DNA of 64,000 bases from Arenibacter sp040216555. GTDB lineage: Bacteria; Bacteroidota; Bacteroidia; Flavobacteriales; Flavobacteriaceae. The notes beneath the pieces were generated by a model. It ran no database searches. It saw only the letters and a list, made by a program, of their open reading frames with translations, and had not been told where the DNA came from. Made by a program: the position numbers and the translations under genes. Positions 16,981 to 25,049 of the stretch are shown piece by piece. Each line of letters begins with the position of its first letter. Position 1 is the first letter of the stretch. The stretch covers positions 283,720-347,719 of the forward strand of contig JAVJOW010000020.1 in the NCBI GenBank assembly GCA_040216555.1, given 5' to 3'.

Positions 16981-17973
16981 ATGGACAAAAAATTAAAATG
17001 GGGTATTTTGGGCACTGCCCATATTGCTACGGAGCAAGTAATTCCGGCAATGCTCAACTGCCTACATGGGGATGTTCATGCAATTGGCTCAAGAAACTTG
17101 GATAAGGCACAAGATATATCCAGGCGATTTAAGATTCCAAAATCATATGGTTCCTACGAGGAATTATTGGCTGATGAAGATATTGACGCCGTATACATTC
17201 CGCTGCCCAATCATCTACATGTAGAATGGGCCATTAAGGCTTTGCAGGCTGATAAGCATGTTTTGGTTGAAAAACCTGTTGGACTATCCAGTAAGGAGGC
17301 CGAAAAATTATTAAAAGCTTCCCAAAAATACCCACACCTTAAGGTTATGGAAGCCTTTATGTACAGACATCATCCCCAATGGATAAAGGCCAAGGAATTA
17401 GTGGACCAAAAGATAATAGGTGAAGTTAAAACCATTCAATCTTCCTTTTCCTTTTATGAAGATGACCCCAATAGTATTGTAAATAAAAAAGATTTTGGTG
17501 GCGGAAGTTTAATGGATATTGGCTGTTACCCCATTTCCCTTTCCCGTTATATATTCAATTCGGAACCTAAAAGTATTTCCGCAGTAATTGACTATCACCC
17601 AGATTTCAAGGTAGATATTTTAGCTTCAGGAATATTGGAGTTTGAAACCGGGACTTCGGTATTCTTTAGTGCTACTCAATTAGCGTACAATCAGCAAGCA
17701 CAAATTTTTGGAACCAAAGGAAATATAAAATTTGAAGTGCCCTTTAACCCTCCCATAGATAGGCCAGCAAAAATATGGCTCACCATAGGCGAAGAGTGCC
17801 AAACCTTTCAATTTGATATCTGTAATCAATACACCATCCAGGCCGACCTTTTTGCCTTGGCCATACAAAATAATACCCCAGTGCCTACTCCACTTGAGGA
17901 TGCCGTTAAGAATATGCTGGTCATTGAAAAGTTGGAAGAAAGTAATTTAAAGGGACAACGTATACAACTGTAA
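16981..17973 (+). CDS. Gfo/Idh/MocA family NAD(P)-dependent oxidoreductase
   Basis: The 330-residue protein has an N-terminal Rossmann fold (WGILGTAHIATE), the family EKP motif (VLVEKPVGLSSKEAE) and a C-terminal alpha/beta domain with GGSLMDIGCYPI. Such enzymes oxidise or reduce sugars and inositols with NAD(P). I use ATG 16981; a TTG three bases earlier adds one residue. It lies seven bases after the DHDPS-like gene and ends the plus operon, 23 bases before the convergent end of the cytochrome dehydrogenase gene. No terminator hairpin is visible in that gap. Confidence 0.9.
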   Translation: MDKKLKWGILGTAHIATEQVIPAMLNCLHGDVHAIGSRNLDKAQDISRRFKIPKSYGSYEELLADEDIDAVYIPLPNHLHVEWAIKALQADKHVLVEKPVGLSSKEAEKLLKASQKYPHLKVMEAFMYRHHPQWIKAKELVDQKIIGEVKTIQSSFSFYEDDPNSIVNKKDFGGGSLMDIGCYPISLSRYIFNSEPKSISAVIDYHPDFKVDILASGILEFETGTSVFFSATQLAYNQQAQIFGTKGNIKFEVPFNPPIDRPAKIWLTIGEECQTFQFDICNQYTIQADLFALAIQNNTPVPTPLEDAVKNMLVIEKLEESNLKGQRIQL

Positions 17974-17996
17974 ACATCAGGTTATCCCTATTTCTA

Positions 17997-20225
17997 TTAT
18001 TTCATGAGTTCCTTTAAAGTCCAATAGGCCTTCCTATCCGAATATTTTGCGCGAATATCCCTAACCTCATTTTCATGGACCATTGTAGTATCGTTCATGG
18101 CACGAATGTAGGTGGTTACATGGCCAATCCAATCATCATCGTTACTTCCCATGGGCGACATTATACCATACTCCTTTCCTTCAATAGGACCTGTAAGGCC
18201 GTTTAAAAGGATTTTTATAAGCACTTCTTTATCACCAATTACCCTAGGTGACCCAATTAAAGATGGTGCAATCAATGAATTTTCGCCATTGGGAACCCCT
18301 TTTAGATCAGGGCCATGACAGGTAACACAGGTCTGTTTATAGATATCGTATCCATCAATAGTCCTATATTTTTCCCCATTACTTTTGTGGGCAATCCTAT
18401 TCTTCAGTTGCTGCAATTCGGAATCATTTGCCTTTAAACTTAAGGTAACGGAAGCCGCTAACAACTCATTGTTCCCGTATTCTTCTGAGATAGAACCCAA
18501 CAGAGCGGAGCCATCGTCACTTTTGGAATATCTTAAACTCAATGCCAGTTGATTTACTACATTAATGTCGGTATCTTTTTGCAATTTGGCCAGGGCCTGT
18601 ACAATGTCCTGATCCCCTTTCTTCAAAAACTCCTCACTTAACCTTATGGCAGTCATACGGACCCTTGGATCTACATCATTTAATTTTTCAAGAATAAGTG
18701 ACTTATCCACAACACCTAATCCTTCCAAGGTCCATAGGGCATGAACCCTCTCACGGGGATAGTCTTTATCTCCAAAGTTTTCTGTCCAAAATGACTCATT
18801 ATCCATTGCTATATCCTTTAGCTTGGGTACTACTGTCATATCTCCTTTTAAGATAATCAGCTTTTGGGCCGTATTTCTATACCATCCATTGGGATGACCT
18901 AAGTAATCTACCAGCTCCTTGGCGGATTTATCCAAAAGCTTAGGTTTTCCTCCAGGTTTGATCTCTTCATGGACAATACGATATATCCTACCTCTTCCAA
19001 TATTCTTATCCAAACCTTTACGCAGAATAACAGGTCGTAAATGACTTCCTTCCCTTGTCCAGTTGCCCTCTTGAATTATACCACGGTACATATCCACAAT
19101 ATAAAGACTCCCATCCGGTCCCGTTTGAGCCTGCACCGGTCTAAAGTTCAAATCCGTAGAGGCTAAAAATTCTGCTTGGTCGTAGGCATTGTACAAAACT
19201 TTTTTACCGTTCTCATTTTTTATTTTCGCCCTACGTATCAATCGGCCCACAGGTTCCGGAATAAAAAGGTCCCCATAAGTGGATGGGGGTAATTTATCGC
19301 CCCTAAATATTTCTTGTCCGGCTACCCCGGTAAATTTATTCAAGGTACCATCTTCCTTCAACCTTAATTCTGCACCACCCTGTACATCAGGGGTGCCAAC
19401 AATCGGCCATGGTTCCATAAATCCTTCCGAGATCTGCCCTTCCAGATCCACTTCCCCATAGATTGGCGGTACCTGAAAGCCATACGCAGCAGTTTCTCCT
19501 CCTGCAGAAGAATAGTACATATTTCCTAAATCATCTTGGGTCAAGCCCCATTGTCCACTGGATCCATCTACCAGGGAATCTACTTGTATTCCGTCCTTAT
19601 TAAACCTAAATCGCAATGGATTGTAAGTTGTATACACCCAATTGTCCAAATTCCACACTAGGCCACTCTGTTGGTGCTCCAGGTTTCCCCCCCTTCTTTT
19701 CGGATTTTCATAAATCCTGATTTTTTCGTCCGCCACCCCGTCATTATCGGTATCCCTATAGCTCCATAAATCATAGGAATAAGTTTCATTTACTATAAGT
19801 CGGTCATCCAACGGTAAAATCATCCTAGGCAGTAGAAGACTATCTATGAATACCGTACTCTTGTCCATTTTTCCATCCCCATCCAAATCTATCAAGAGTT
19901 TTATCTGACTAATAGGTTCATCTTCACCCTCACCATCCACATTTTGCATATAGGTGTCCATTTCGGCGACATACATCTTGCCATTGCCATCCCAAGCAAT
20001 AGCTACTGGTTCATTTACCATAGGTTCGCTGGCCACCAATTCTATCCTATATCCTTCAGGTAGATAAAACTTTTTCATACTTTCTTCCGGAGAAAGAAAA
20101 TCGGAAGGTGCTTCCCTTACAATTTCTGGTTTTTCATAAATAATATCCTTGTATTCTTTTTTTTTGGCACAACTTGTAATGACCAGAAGAAGTAGGGTCA
20201 CTTTTAATCCATTCAGATTCAACAT
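17997..20225 (-). CDS. Lipoprotein dehydrogenase: beta-propeller, HEAT repeats and cytochrome c (PVC-type)
   Basis: The 742-residue protein starts with a lipobox (VITSC). Residues about 45-410 form a sorbosone/soluble-glucose-dehydrogenase-like beta-propeller (MYVAEMDTY, PDGSLYIVDMYRG). Residues about 430-600 hold HEAT-like repeats, and the C-terminal domain carries one haem site, TCVTCHGPDLKG. The layout matches the TIGR02604/TIGR02603 membrane-bound dehydrogenase plus haem domains, first noted in Planctomycetes and common in Bacteroidota. It probably oxidises a sugar or sugar derivative in the periplasm and passes electrons through its own haem. It is the last gene of the minus-strand exported set and has a promoter of its own at 20254-20282. 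Confidence 0.88.
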   Translation of the reverse strand: MLNLNGLKVTLLLLVITSCAKKKEYKDIIYEKPEIVREAPSDFLSPEESMKKFYLPEGYRIELVASEPMVNEPVAIAWDGNGKMYVAEMDTYMQNVDGEGEDEPISQIKLLIDLDGDGKMDKSTVFIDSLLLPRMILPLDDRLIVNETYSYDLWSYRDTDNDGVADEKIRIYENPKRRGGNLEHQQSGLVWNLDNWVYTTYNPLRFRFNKDGIQVDSLVDGSSGQWGLTQDDLGNMYYSSAGGETAAYGFQVPPIYGEVDLEGQISEGFMEPWPIVGTPDVQGGAELRLKEDGTLNKFTGVAGQEIFRGDKLPPSTYGDLFIPEPVGRLIRRAKIKNENGKKVLYNAYDQAEFLASTDLNFRPVQAQTGPDGSLYIVDMYRGIIQEGNWTREGSHLRPVILRKGLDKNIGRGRIYRIVHEEIKPGGKPKLLDKSAKELVDYLGHPNGWYRNTAQKLIILKGDMTVVPKLKDIAMDNESFWTENFGDKDYPRERVHALWTLEGLGVVDKSLILEKLNDVDPRVRMTAIRLSEEFLKKGDQDIVQALAKLQKDTDINVVNQLALSLRYSKSDDGSALLGSISEEYGNNELLAASVTLSLKANDSELQQLKNRIAHKSNGEKYRTIDGYDIYKQTCVTCHGPDLKGVPNGENSLIAPSLIGSPRVIGDKEVLIKILLNGLTGPIEGKEYGIMSPMGSNDDDWIGHVTTYIRAMNDTTMVHENEVRDIRAKYSDRKAYWTLKELMK

Positions 20226-20253
20226 AATACTATTTAGGTGTTTTTGGTTTGAT

Positions 20254-20282
20254 CAAATTTAACTTTTAAATACATATTAAAT
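20254..20282 (-). promoter_or_regulatory. Promoter with upstream motif for the cytochrome dehydrogenase gene
   Basis: The minus strand carries TAAATTTG (20261-20254), an exact -7 element, giving a leader of about 20 bases. Instead of a TTG at -33 it has TTTAATATGTATTTAAAAG just upstream. Nearly the same block, with two extra bases, occurs at 26156-26185 upstream of the SMP-30 gene. An activator site is a reasonable inference. Confidence 0.55.
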
Positions 20283-21365
20283 ACTGTCTTTTGGAGGTCT
20301 TTTATGCCAATAGGAAGCGAGTATGGAGCCGGTTATGTTCATCAAGGGGCCAAAGACTGCAGGGGCCAGACCCATGGTCGCTATTTTCCCCAATGAGTTG
20401 GCAATCCCAGAGGCAAGTCCCCCGTTCTGCATTCCCACTTCCAATGCAATGGTACGGGCATCCTTTTCATTTAATCGCAATAGTCGCGCGTACCAGTACC
20501 CGAGCATGTACCCAAATAAGTTATGTATAAGTACCAATAGCATTAAGATGCCGCCAATATCCAAAAGACTGTCCCTACCAGCTGCCGTTATGACCACAAT
20601 TATTAGGGCAATGCCCAACATGGAGATGACCGGCAATGCCTTGTCCAACCATTTTCCCTTGTCCCCTCTCAAACGGTTAAAGAGCAGTCCGGCGCCAAGG
20701 GGTAAAATAATCATCTTTATAATACTCCACATCATGTCCAAAACATCTATTTCTATAAATTCCCCAGCCAATAATTTCATTAAAAGTGGTGTCACAAAAG
20801 GAGCTAGGATGGTGGAGATCGAGGTAATGGTAATGGATAGTGCCAGATTGGCCTTCGCCAAATAGGCCATAACATTCGATGCCACCCCACTTGGAGAACA
20901 ACCGATCAAGACGATCCCTGCCGCTATCTCCGGAGGGAAATTGCTCATCTTGGCCAGCACAAAGCCCATTATCGGCATTATGCCCAACTGTGCGGTGACC
21001 CCGACCATTACCCCCTTTGGAGACTTGATGACCTCTGCAAAATCGCCAAGCTTCATAGAGGTCCCCATCCCGAACATAATAAGTTGGATCAAGGGTATGA
21101 TCAATCCCGTAAGTTTAAAATCCCCTATCTGTAAAAAATGTTGGGGATAATACAGCGCCAGGGCCACCCCTGCAAATATAGATGCCGTAAAGACATAACT
21201 GTTCAAGGATTTATATCCGCTGAAGCCAAGGGCCAGAAGTGCAAAAAATGTCATTATAAAAAGTCCGGCATGTTCAATGTTGTTGGTAAAAACCATTCCC
21301 AGGATCAGCAGCAATAACAACGATGCAATCCCAAGGCTAATGGAGTAAATATTCAGTTTTTTCAA
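20277..21365 (-). CDS. Bile acid:sodium symporter (BASS) family transporter
   Basis: The 362-residue inner membrane protein has about ten helices and the BASS core motifs: GCSPSGVASNVMAYLAKANLALS (crossing region) and EVGMQNGGLASGIA. Family members import organic anions, including bile acids, pantothenate and (plant BASS2) pyruvate, with sodium. In this operon it is the only carrier among exported catabolic enzymes, so a periplasmic product such as a keto acid is a sensible substrate. That is inference. Its 3' end overlaps the motif that forms the promoter of the next gene. Confidence 0.9.
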   Translation of the reverse strand: MKKLNIYSISLGIASLLLLLILGMVFTNNIEHAGLFIMTFFALLALGFSGYKSLNSYVFTASIFAGVALALYYPQHFLQIGDFKLTGLIIPLIQLIMFGMGTSMKLGDFAEVIKSPKGVMVGVTAQLGIMPIMGFVLAKMSNFPPEIAAGIVLIGCSPSGVASNVMAYLAKANLALSITITSISTILAPFVTPLLMKLLAGEFIEIDVLDMMWSIIKMIILPLGAGLLFNRLRGDKGKWLDKALPVISMLGIALIIVVITAAGRDSLLDIGGILMLLVLIHNLFGYMLGYWYARLLRLNEKDARTIALEVGMQNGGLASGIANSLGKIATMGLAPAVFGPLMNITGSILASYWHKRPPKDSI

Positions 21366-21391
21366 AACAGTTTGGTTTAGGTAGTTTGGTT

Positions 21392-21886
21392 TTAGTTGGG
21401 CAGCTTATAGGCCTGTCTAGCCAATAGTTTAATTCCTCCATCCTTGTCTTTTTGATATACCTGCACATTTCCTATTCGGACATCTACAGCCTCCCCGGCA
21501 TTGGTGCCCTTGGCCAAAAAAATGTGCCTGACAATTGCTGTATCCCCTGAAATATGGATAGTCTGTTCAGGGGCCTCCAAGGATATGAAATCGAATGGGC
21601 CATTGACGATATCATCAATAAATTCAGCCTTATTTTGGATCAATCCGCTTGAATGTCCATAAGTAAGTTCATCTGCGCAAAGCCCTTCCATAAGTTCCAC
21701 GGTCGGGTCTACCATGGCTTTATTGAAGATTGATACAGCCTGTTGAACTTCTTCAATACTTAGTGATTCTTGCTGGACAGTACTAGGATTTTCAATGTTT
21801 TCCTTCTCAGATTTATTGGCATTTTGCTTGCACCCCATCAAAATGAACACCGTGGACAAAATTAAAATCGTTCTGCTTTTTACCAT
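21392..21886 (-). CDS. Lipoprotein with SnoaL/DUF4440-like (NTF2-fold) domain
   Basis: The 164-residue product has a lipobox (FILMGC) followed by a linker and an NTF2-like domain from about residue 45 (VQQAVSIFNKAMVDPTVELM, LTYGHSSG, TAIVRHIFLA). The fold is common for small-molecule binding, isomerases and auxiliary proteins, and does not define a reaction. It lies 26 bases upstream of the BASS gene and 46 bases after the RraA-like gene, so it belongs to the same exported catabolic set. Confidence 0.85.
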   Translation of the reverse strand: MVKSRTILILSTVFILMGCKQNANKSEKENIENPSTVQQESLSIEEVQQAVSIFNKAMVDPTVELMEGLCADELTYGHSSGLIQNKAEFIDDIVNGPFDFISLEAPEQTIHISGDTAIVRHIFLAKGTNAGEAVDVRIGNVQVYQKDKDGGIKLLARQAYKLPN

Positions 21887-21932
21887 TTGAATATATTTTG
21901 TTTAATGTTCTTAGTATAACTATGCTGTCCCA

Positions 21933-22859
21933 TTACCATGTCCTTTTGCTCAAGACCTTATCCAAAGTCTCCTTGGACATCTTTCCCAATTCGGGATGTT
22001 TGTCCAACCAGACCAAAAATCCTTTTTTGATCTCTTCCGTCCACTGGCTGTCTATCTCTCCCGTAGAATATTTCTTGGTCCTGACCATCTCAAAGCCAAA
22101 CTGATCCTTAAGGGCCACAAACTCTGCCGTGCCCACTACCTGTTCGGCCAAATGCGCAGGAATGAAAAGTACCCCTTCCCTTTTGGCAAGGACAAGATCC
22201 CCGGGCAATACCATCACATGACCTATCCGTATCGGGGTATTGAGCCCCATAAGCACTTCCTCCTCTAAAAAAGAGGGATGAAAATCGCGGACAAAGGCGT
22301 TGAACCCTTCCATCTGGCTTATGCTCTCCAAATCCCTTGCACTGCCATTAAACACCACGCCGTTACCGGACTTGCTATAAATGGAAGTGGCCAGGGTGGC
22401 CCCCATAAGGGTACCCGCATCGATCTTTCCAAAACTATCGGCCACATATACATCGCCCTTGGCAAGCACCTCTATGGGCCAAGAATTGGTATTGCCCTTC
22501 CTCCCTTGGGAATTTATGCCCCTTTCCTTGATGTTCCTCTCCACATCCGGACGGCTCGGCATAAATAATGCGGTAAGTGCACGACCTACAACAGGAACAT
22601 CGTCATGGACCATTTTCCAATTGCCTTCGAACTGGTTCTTATACCCTTCATTTTCAAGGACGGTCCATGCATCGTCTATTCCAATTTTTTTTGCCCTTTC
22701 CAAAAGTTCGTCCGGTATTTTTGGCCGGCCATCATCAAAGCGCTCCCCTTTCCATTCAGAGGTCAAAAAAATCAATTCTTCTTTAGGAATTGTCTGTCCA
22801 TATACAATGGCGGTCAAAGCAAAAAAACAGAAAAATATCAGTATAAAATTGAACTTCAT
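21933..22859 (-). CDS. Exported RraA-family aldolase/decarboxylase-like protein
   Basis: I start at ATG 22859, where a Sec signal peptide begins (MKFNFILIFF, cleaved near VYGQ); the frame is open 42 bases further upstream. The 308-residue protein has the RraA core: GDVYVADSFGKIDAGTLMGATLA (about 136-158) and the metal-site motif NGSARDLESI (171-180, with Arg175 and Asp176). Family enzymes with this site include 4-hydroxy-4-methyl-2-oxoglutarate aldolase and oxaloacetate decarboxylase, which are cytoplasmic class II pyruvate aldolases. An exported form is unusual. Neighbours suggest it cleaves a 2-keto acid made by the SelA-like lyase encoded upstream. Confidence 0.88.
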   Translation of the reverse strand: MKFNFILIFFCFFALTAIVYGQTIPKEELIFLTSEWKGERFDDGRPKIPDELLERAKKIGIDDAWTVLENEGYKNQFEGNWKMVHDDVPVVGRALTALFMPSRPDVERNIKERGINSQGRKGNTNSWPIEVLAKGDVYVADSFGKIDAGTLMGATLATSIYSKSGNGVVFNGSARDLESISQMEGFNAFVRDFHPSFLEEEVLMGLNTPIRIGHVMVLPGDLVLAKREGVLFIPAHLAEQVVGTAEFVALKDQFGFEMVRTKKYSTGEIDSQWTEEIKKGFLVWLDKHPELGKMSKETLDKVLSKRTW

Positions 22860-23018
22860 AATAAAAAATGGTTTTAAAAATGATGATGTTTTATCAATCA
22901 AAGAAATGCTTAAACTATTTAGATTTTAGGGATTTAACAAATAAAATGTACGTTCAGCATTATCGTTTTACGCTATTTGGTAATCCTTTAAATGCAACAT
23001 CATTTTGCGTTATAACAC

Positions 23019-24251
23019 TTACAAATTGGCTTTTTCTAAAATATCCTTTAATCGAATTGCAACAATATCAACCTGTTCTGGTTTCAATAATACAACACCG
23101 ACAGTCAACATTTCCTTATTCCCTTCCTTTCTAACATTGGTAACAATACTGGGGGTTCCATTTTTGAGTTCGTTGTAAACTTCTGTTGGACTTATTTTGA
23201 CTTTACTGAGGTCCCAACTGACCAACATACTTGGGAAAGCATTTGCCGGCCCAGGACTAATATGGGTTTCCCCTTTTACGCTAGATATGGTTTCCAACTT
23301 CAATTTTATACGTTCTATTCGATTTAACCAGTCTTGCCACTCTGCCTCATGGTCTCTTTCCAAGTACGATTTTAAGGCTACATACATGCCGAACATTTCC
23401 TCCTTATTCACTTTCATCGGCCTACCAATGGGGGCTTCATGTGGACTATGATTCAATTTGGCCGCCTCGATCAGATCTTTTCTTCCAAATAACAATCCTG
23501 TACTTTGTGGTCCTCTGATCATTTTACCACCAGAAAAAGTAACCAAATCAAATCCCATCTTTTGATATTTAAAAAGATTCCCTACCGGGGGAACGTCTGC
23601 CGCTGCATCTATAAAAGATGGGATATTATTACGTTTGGCAATGGCTACAAACTCTTCATGCGAAATACTGGATTTACCGGCCGCATTGAAGAATAAGGCC
23701 ATTGCGGTATTGCTATTAATAGCTTGTTGCATTTCTCCTGGACCCTCAACTTCAACAATAACAGCTCCTGTAGTGGTTATGGCCTGATCAAATACATACC
23801 TATGGCTTTTCTGCATAATCACCTCTGGACGGGGACCTGGAAGATTGGGCAATAGCTTAATCTTGTTCTCATCTGTACCCGTTATCGCGGCTGCTGTACC
23901 TAAAACCATTGCGCAGGCGGCACCGGAAGTGACCATAGCAGCTTCACATTGCAACATTTCGGCAATCTTGTCCCCTATCTTATCCTGCAATTCGTGCATA
24001 TTCGCAAAATCATGCGCAGTAGAATTAATGGCATCCATGACTTCCGGCCTCATCAAAGAGCCCGACAAAAAAGTCATAGTTACATTTGCGTTAATAACAG
24101 GGGTAACTCCAAGTTCCTTAAATAGATCTAGTGCAATTGGATTTACTAGAGGTTTGCCCATTGTACTTGCGGACAAAACTCCAGTTCCCATTAAACCACC
24201 CACAATAGGTAAGGCCGATAAACTCTTTAATAATTTTCTTCTAGTAACCAT
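23019..24251 (-). CDS. Tat-exported SelA-like PLP enzyme (candidate amino-sugar-acid ammonia-lyase)
   Basis: The 410-residue protein belongs to the SelA/DgaE group of fold-type I PLP enzymes. The PLP lysine is Lys243 in TFSGGKMIRGPQST, and Asp215 in FIDAAADVPP should contact the pyridine nitrogen. It starts with a twin-arginine signal (TRRKLLKSLSALPIVGG), matching (S/T)RRxFLK, so it is probably exported folded with PLP bound. There are no selB or selC genes here, so selenocysteine synthesis is excluded. DgaE, from the same group, removes ammonia from D-glucosaminate 6-phosphate. The RidA gene is four bases upstream, which fits an enamine/imine product. The substrate is inferred, not shown. 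Confidence 0.85.
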   Translation of the reverse strand: MVTRRKLLKSLSALPIVGGLMGTGVLSASTMGKPLVNPIALDLFKELGVTPVINANVTMTFLSGSLMRPEVMDAINSTAHDFANMHELQDKIGDKIAEMLQCEAAMVTSGAACAMVLGTAAAITGTDENKIKLLPNLPGPRPEVIMQKSHRYVFDQAITTTGAVIVEVEGPGEMQQAINSNTAMALFFNAAGKSSISHEEFVAIAKRNNIPSFIDAAADVPPVGNLFKYQKMGFDLVTFSGGKMIRGPQSTGLLFGRKDLIEAAKLNHSPHEAPIGRPMKVNKEEMFGMYVALKSYLERDHEAEWQDWLNRIERIKLKLETISSVKGETHISPGPANAFPSMLVSWDLSKVKISPTEVYNELKNGTPSIVTNVRKEGNKEMLTVGVVLLKPEQVDIVAIRLKDILEKANL

Positions 24252-24255
24252 ATTG

Positions 24256-24732
24256 CTAATCCAAGGCAGCTATACAGTCCATTTCCACCAATGAATTTCC
24301 TGGTACTCCCCCATAGGTGGCCACGGTGGTCCTAACCGGAGGGTTTGGTCCAAAACGGCCCCTGAATACTTCGTTCATCCCTTTGTAATCTGCCAAATCT
24401 GCCAAATACACATTCACTTTTAGCACTTTTTCCATAGAAGAACCATGTTTTTTCAGTTCCTTTTCCAATTCTTGCAAAACAATTTCGGTATGCGCCTTGA
24501 TTTCATATGGTTCCACATGCGCACCTTTACCAGCAATATAAAGGGTATTCCCGTGTTTTACACCTCCAGAAAATAATGGAATGTCCTGATCCATGACAAT
24601 GTCTCCCACGACTTCTTTTTTTGCTTTTGATTCACCGTCCATTGCCTTGGCAGCGGCACCTAGGCCAAACATAGCTGCCACTCCCATTCCTAGTTTCTTA
24701 AAAGATGCTCTTCTTGTTGTTTTGTTTTCCAT
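24256..24732 (-). CDS. Tat-exported RidA-family enamine/imine deaminase-like protein
   Basis: The 158-residue protein joins a twin-arginine signal (TTRRASFKKLGMGVAAMFG, cleavage near AAAKA) to a complete RidA/YjgF domain (GVKHGNTLYIAGKGAH, RTTVATYGGVPGNSLVEMDCIAALD). RidA hydrolyses reactive 2-aminoacrylate-type enamines to keto acids and ammonia. The usual catalytic arginine is present in PPVRTTV. RidA proteins are normally cytoplasmic, so export matches the next gene, a Tat-exported PLP lyase only four bases away. It is the first gene of this minus-strand block after the 317-base gap that follows the SMP-30 gene. Confidence 0.88.
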   Translation of the reverse strand: MENKTTRRASFKKLGMGVAAMFGLGAAAKAMDGESKAKKEVVGDIVMDQDIPLFSGGVKHGNTLYIAGKGAHVEPYEIKAHTEIVLQELEKELKKHGSSMEKVLKVNVYLADLADYKGMNEVFRGRFGPNPPVRTTVATYGGVPGNSLVEMDCIAALD

Positions 24733-25049
24733 GACTATTAAAATTATGATTATATATTTAGTGTTAAAAATTGATTTTTAGTAGCAATTAGGTAGCCAAT
24801 ACCTGTCCTTTTCAAAGACTTATATTATTATCTAAATTGATTGCCCAATGACTCCCGTAAAACTTTGAAATGCTTTATTTAAAATTATCTTTCGTCCACA
24901 TCATGAATATAGGAAATTTTCGCCATCTTGAAATATTAGTCCATATAATTGTACTGACCCATCTAGGCCGCGAAAATTATTAAGTGCACAAAGTACACCC
25001 AACATTATCTTAAATCAAATGCATTAATTTTGGATTTAAATATTTAAAA
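24733..25049. other. 317-base gap upstream of the RidA gene
   Basis: No gene is supported here. It should hold the promoter of the RidA/SelA-like/RraA genes, but I see no exact TAnnTTTG on the minus strand. A perfect 14-bp A/T palindrome (TTTAAATATTTAAA, 25035-25048) directly follows the SMP-30 stop. It could form a weak 3' hairpin but has no GC pairs. Confidence 0.5.

Noticed and set aside
20323..20865. 180-codon open frame antisense to the BASS transporter
   Set aside because: It mirrors a hydrophobic coding sequence with conserved family motifs on the other strand.
23019..24251. Selenocysteine synthase (SelA)
   Set aside because: No selB, selC or SECIS context, a Tat signal, and GGK in place of the usual GDK around the PLP lysine. 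The sugar-acid neighbours fit a lyase better.
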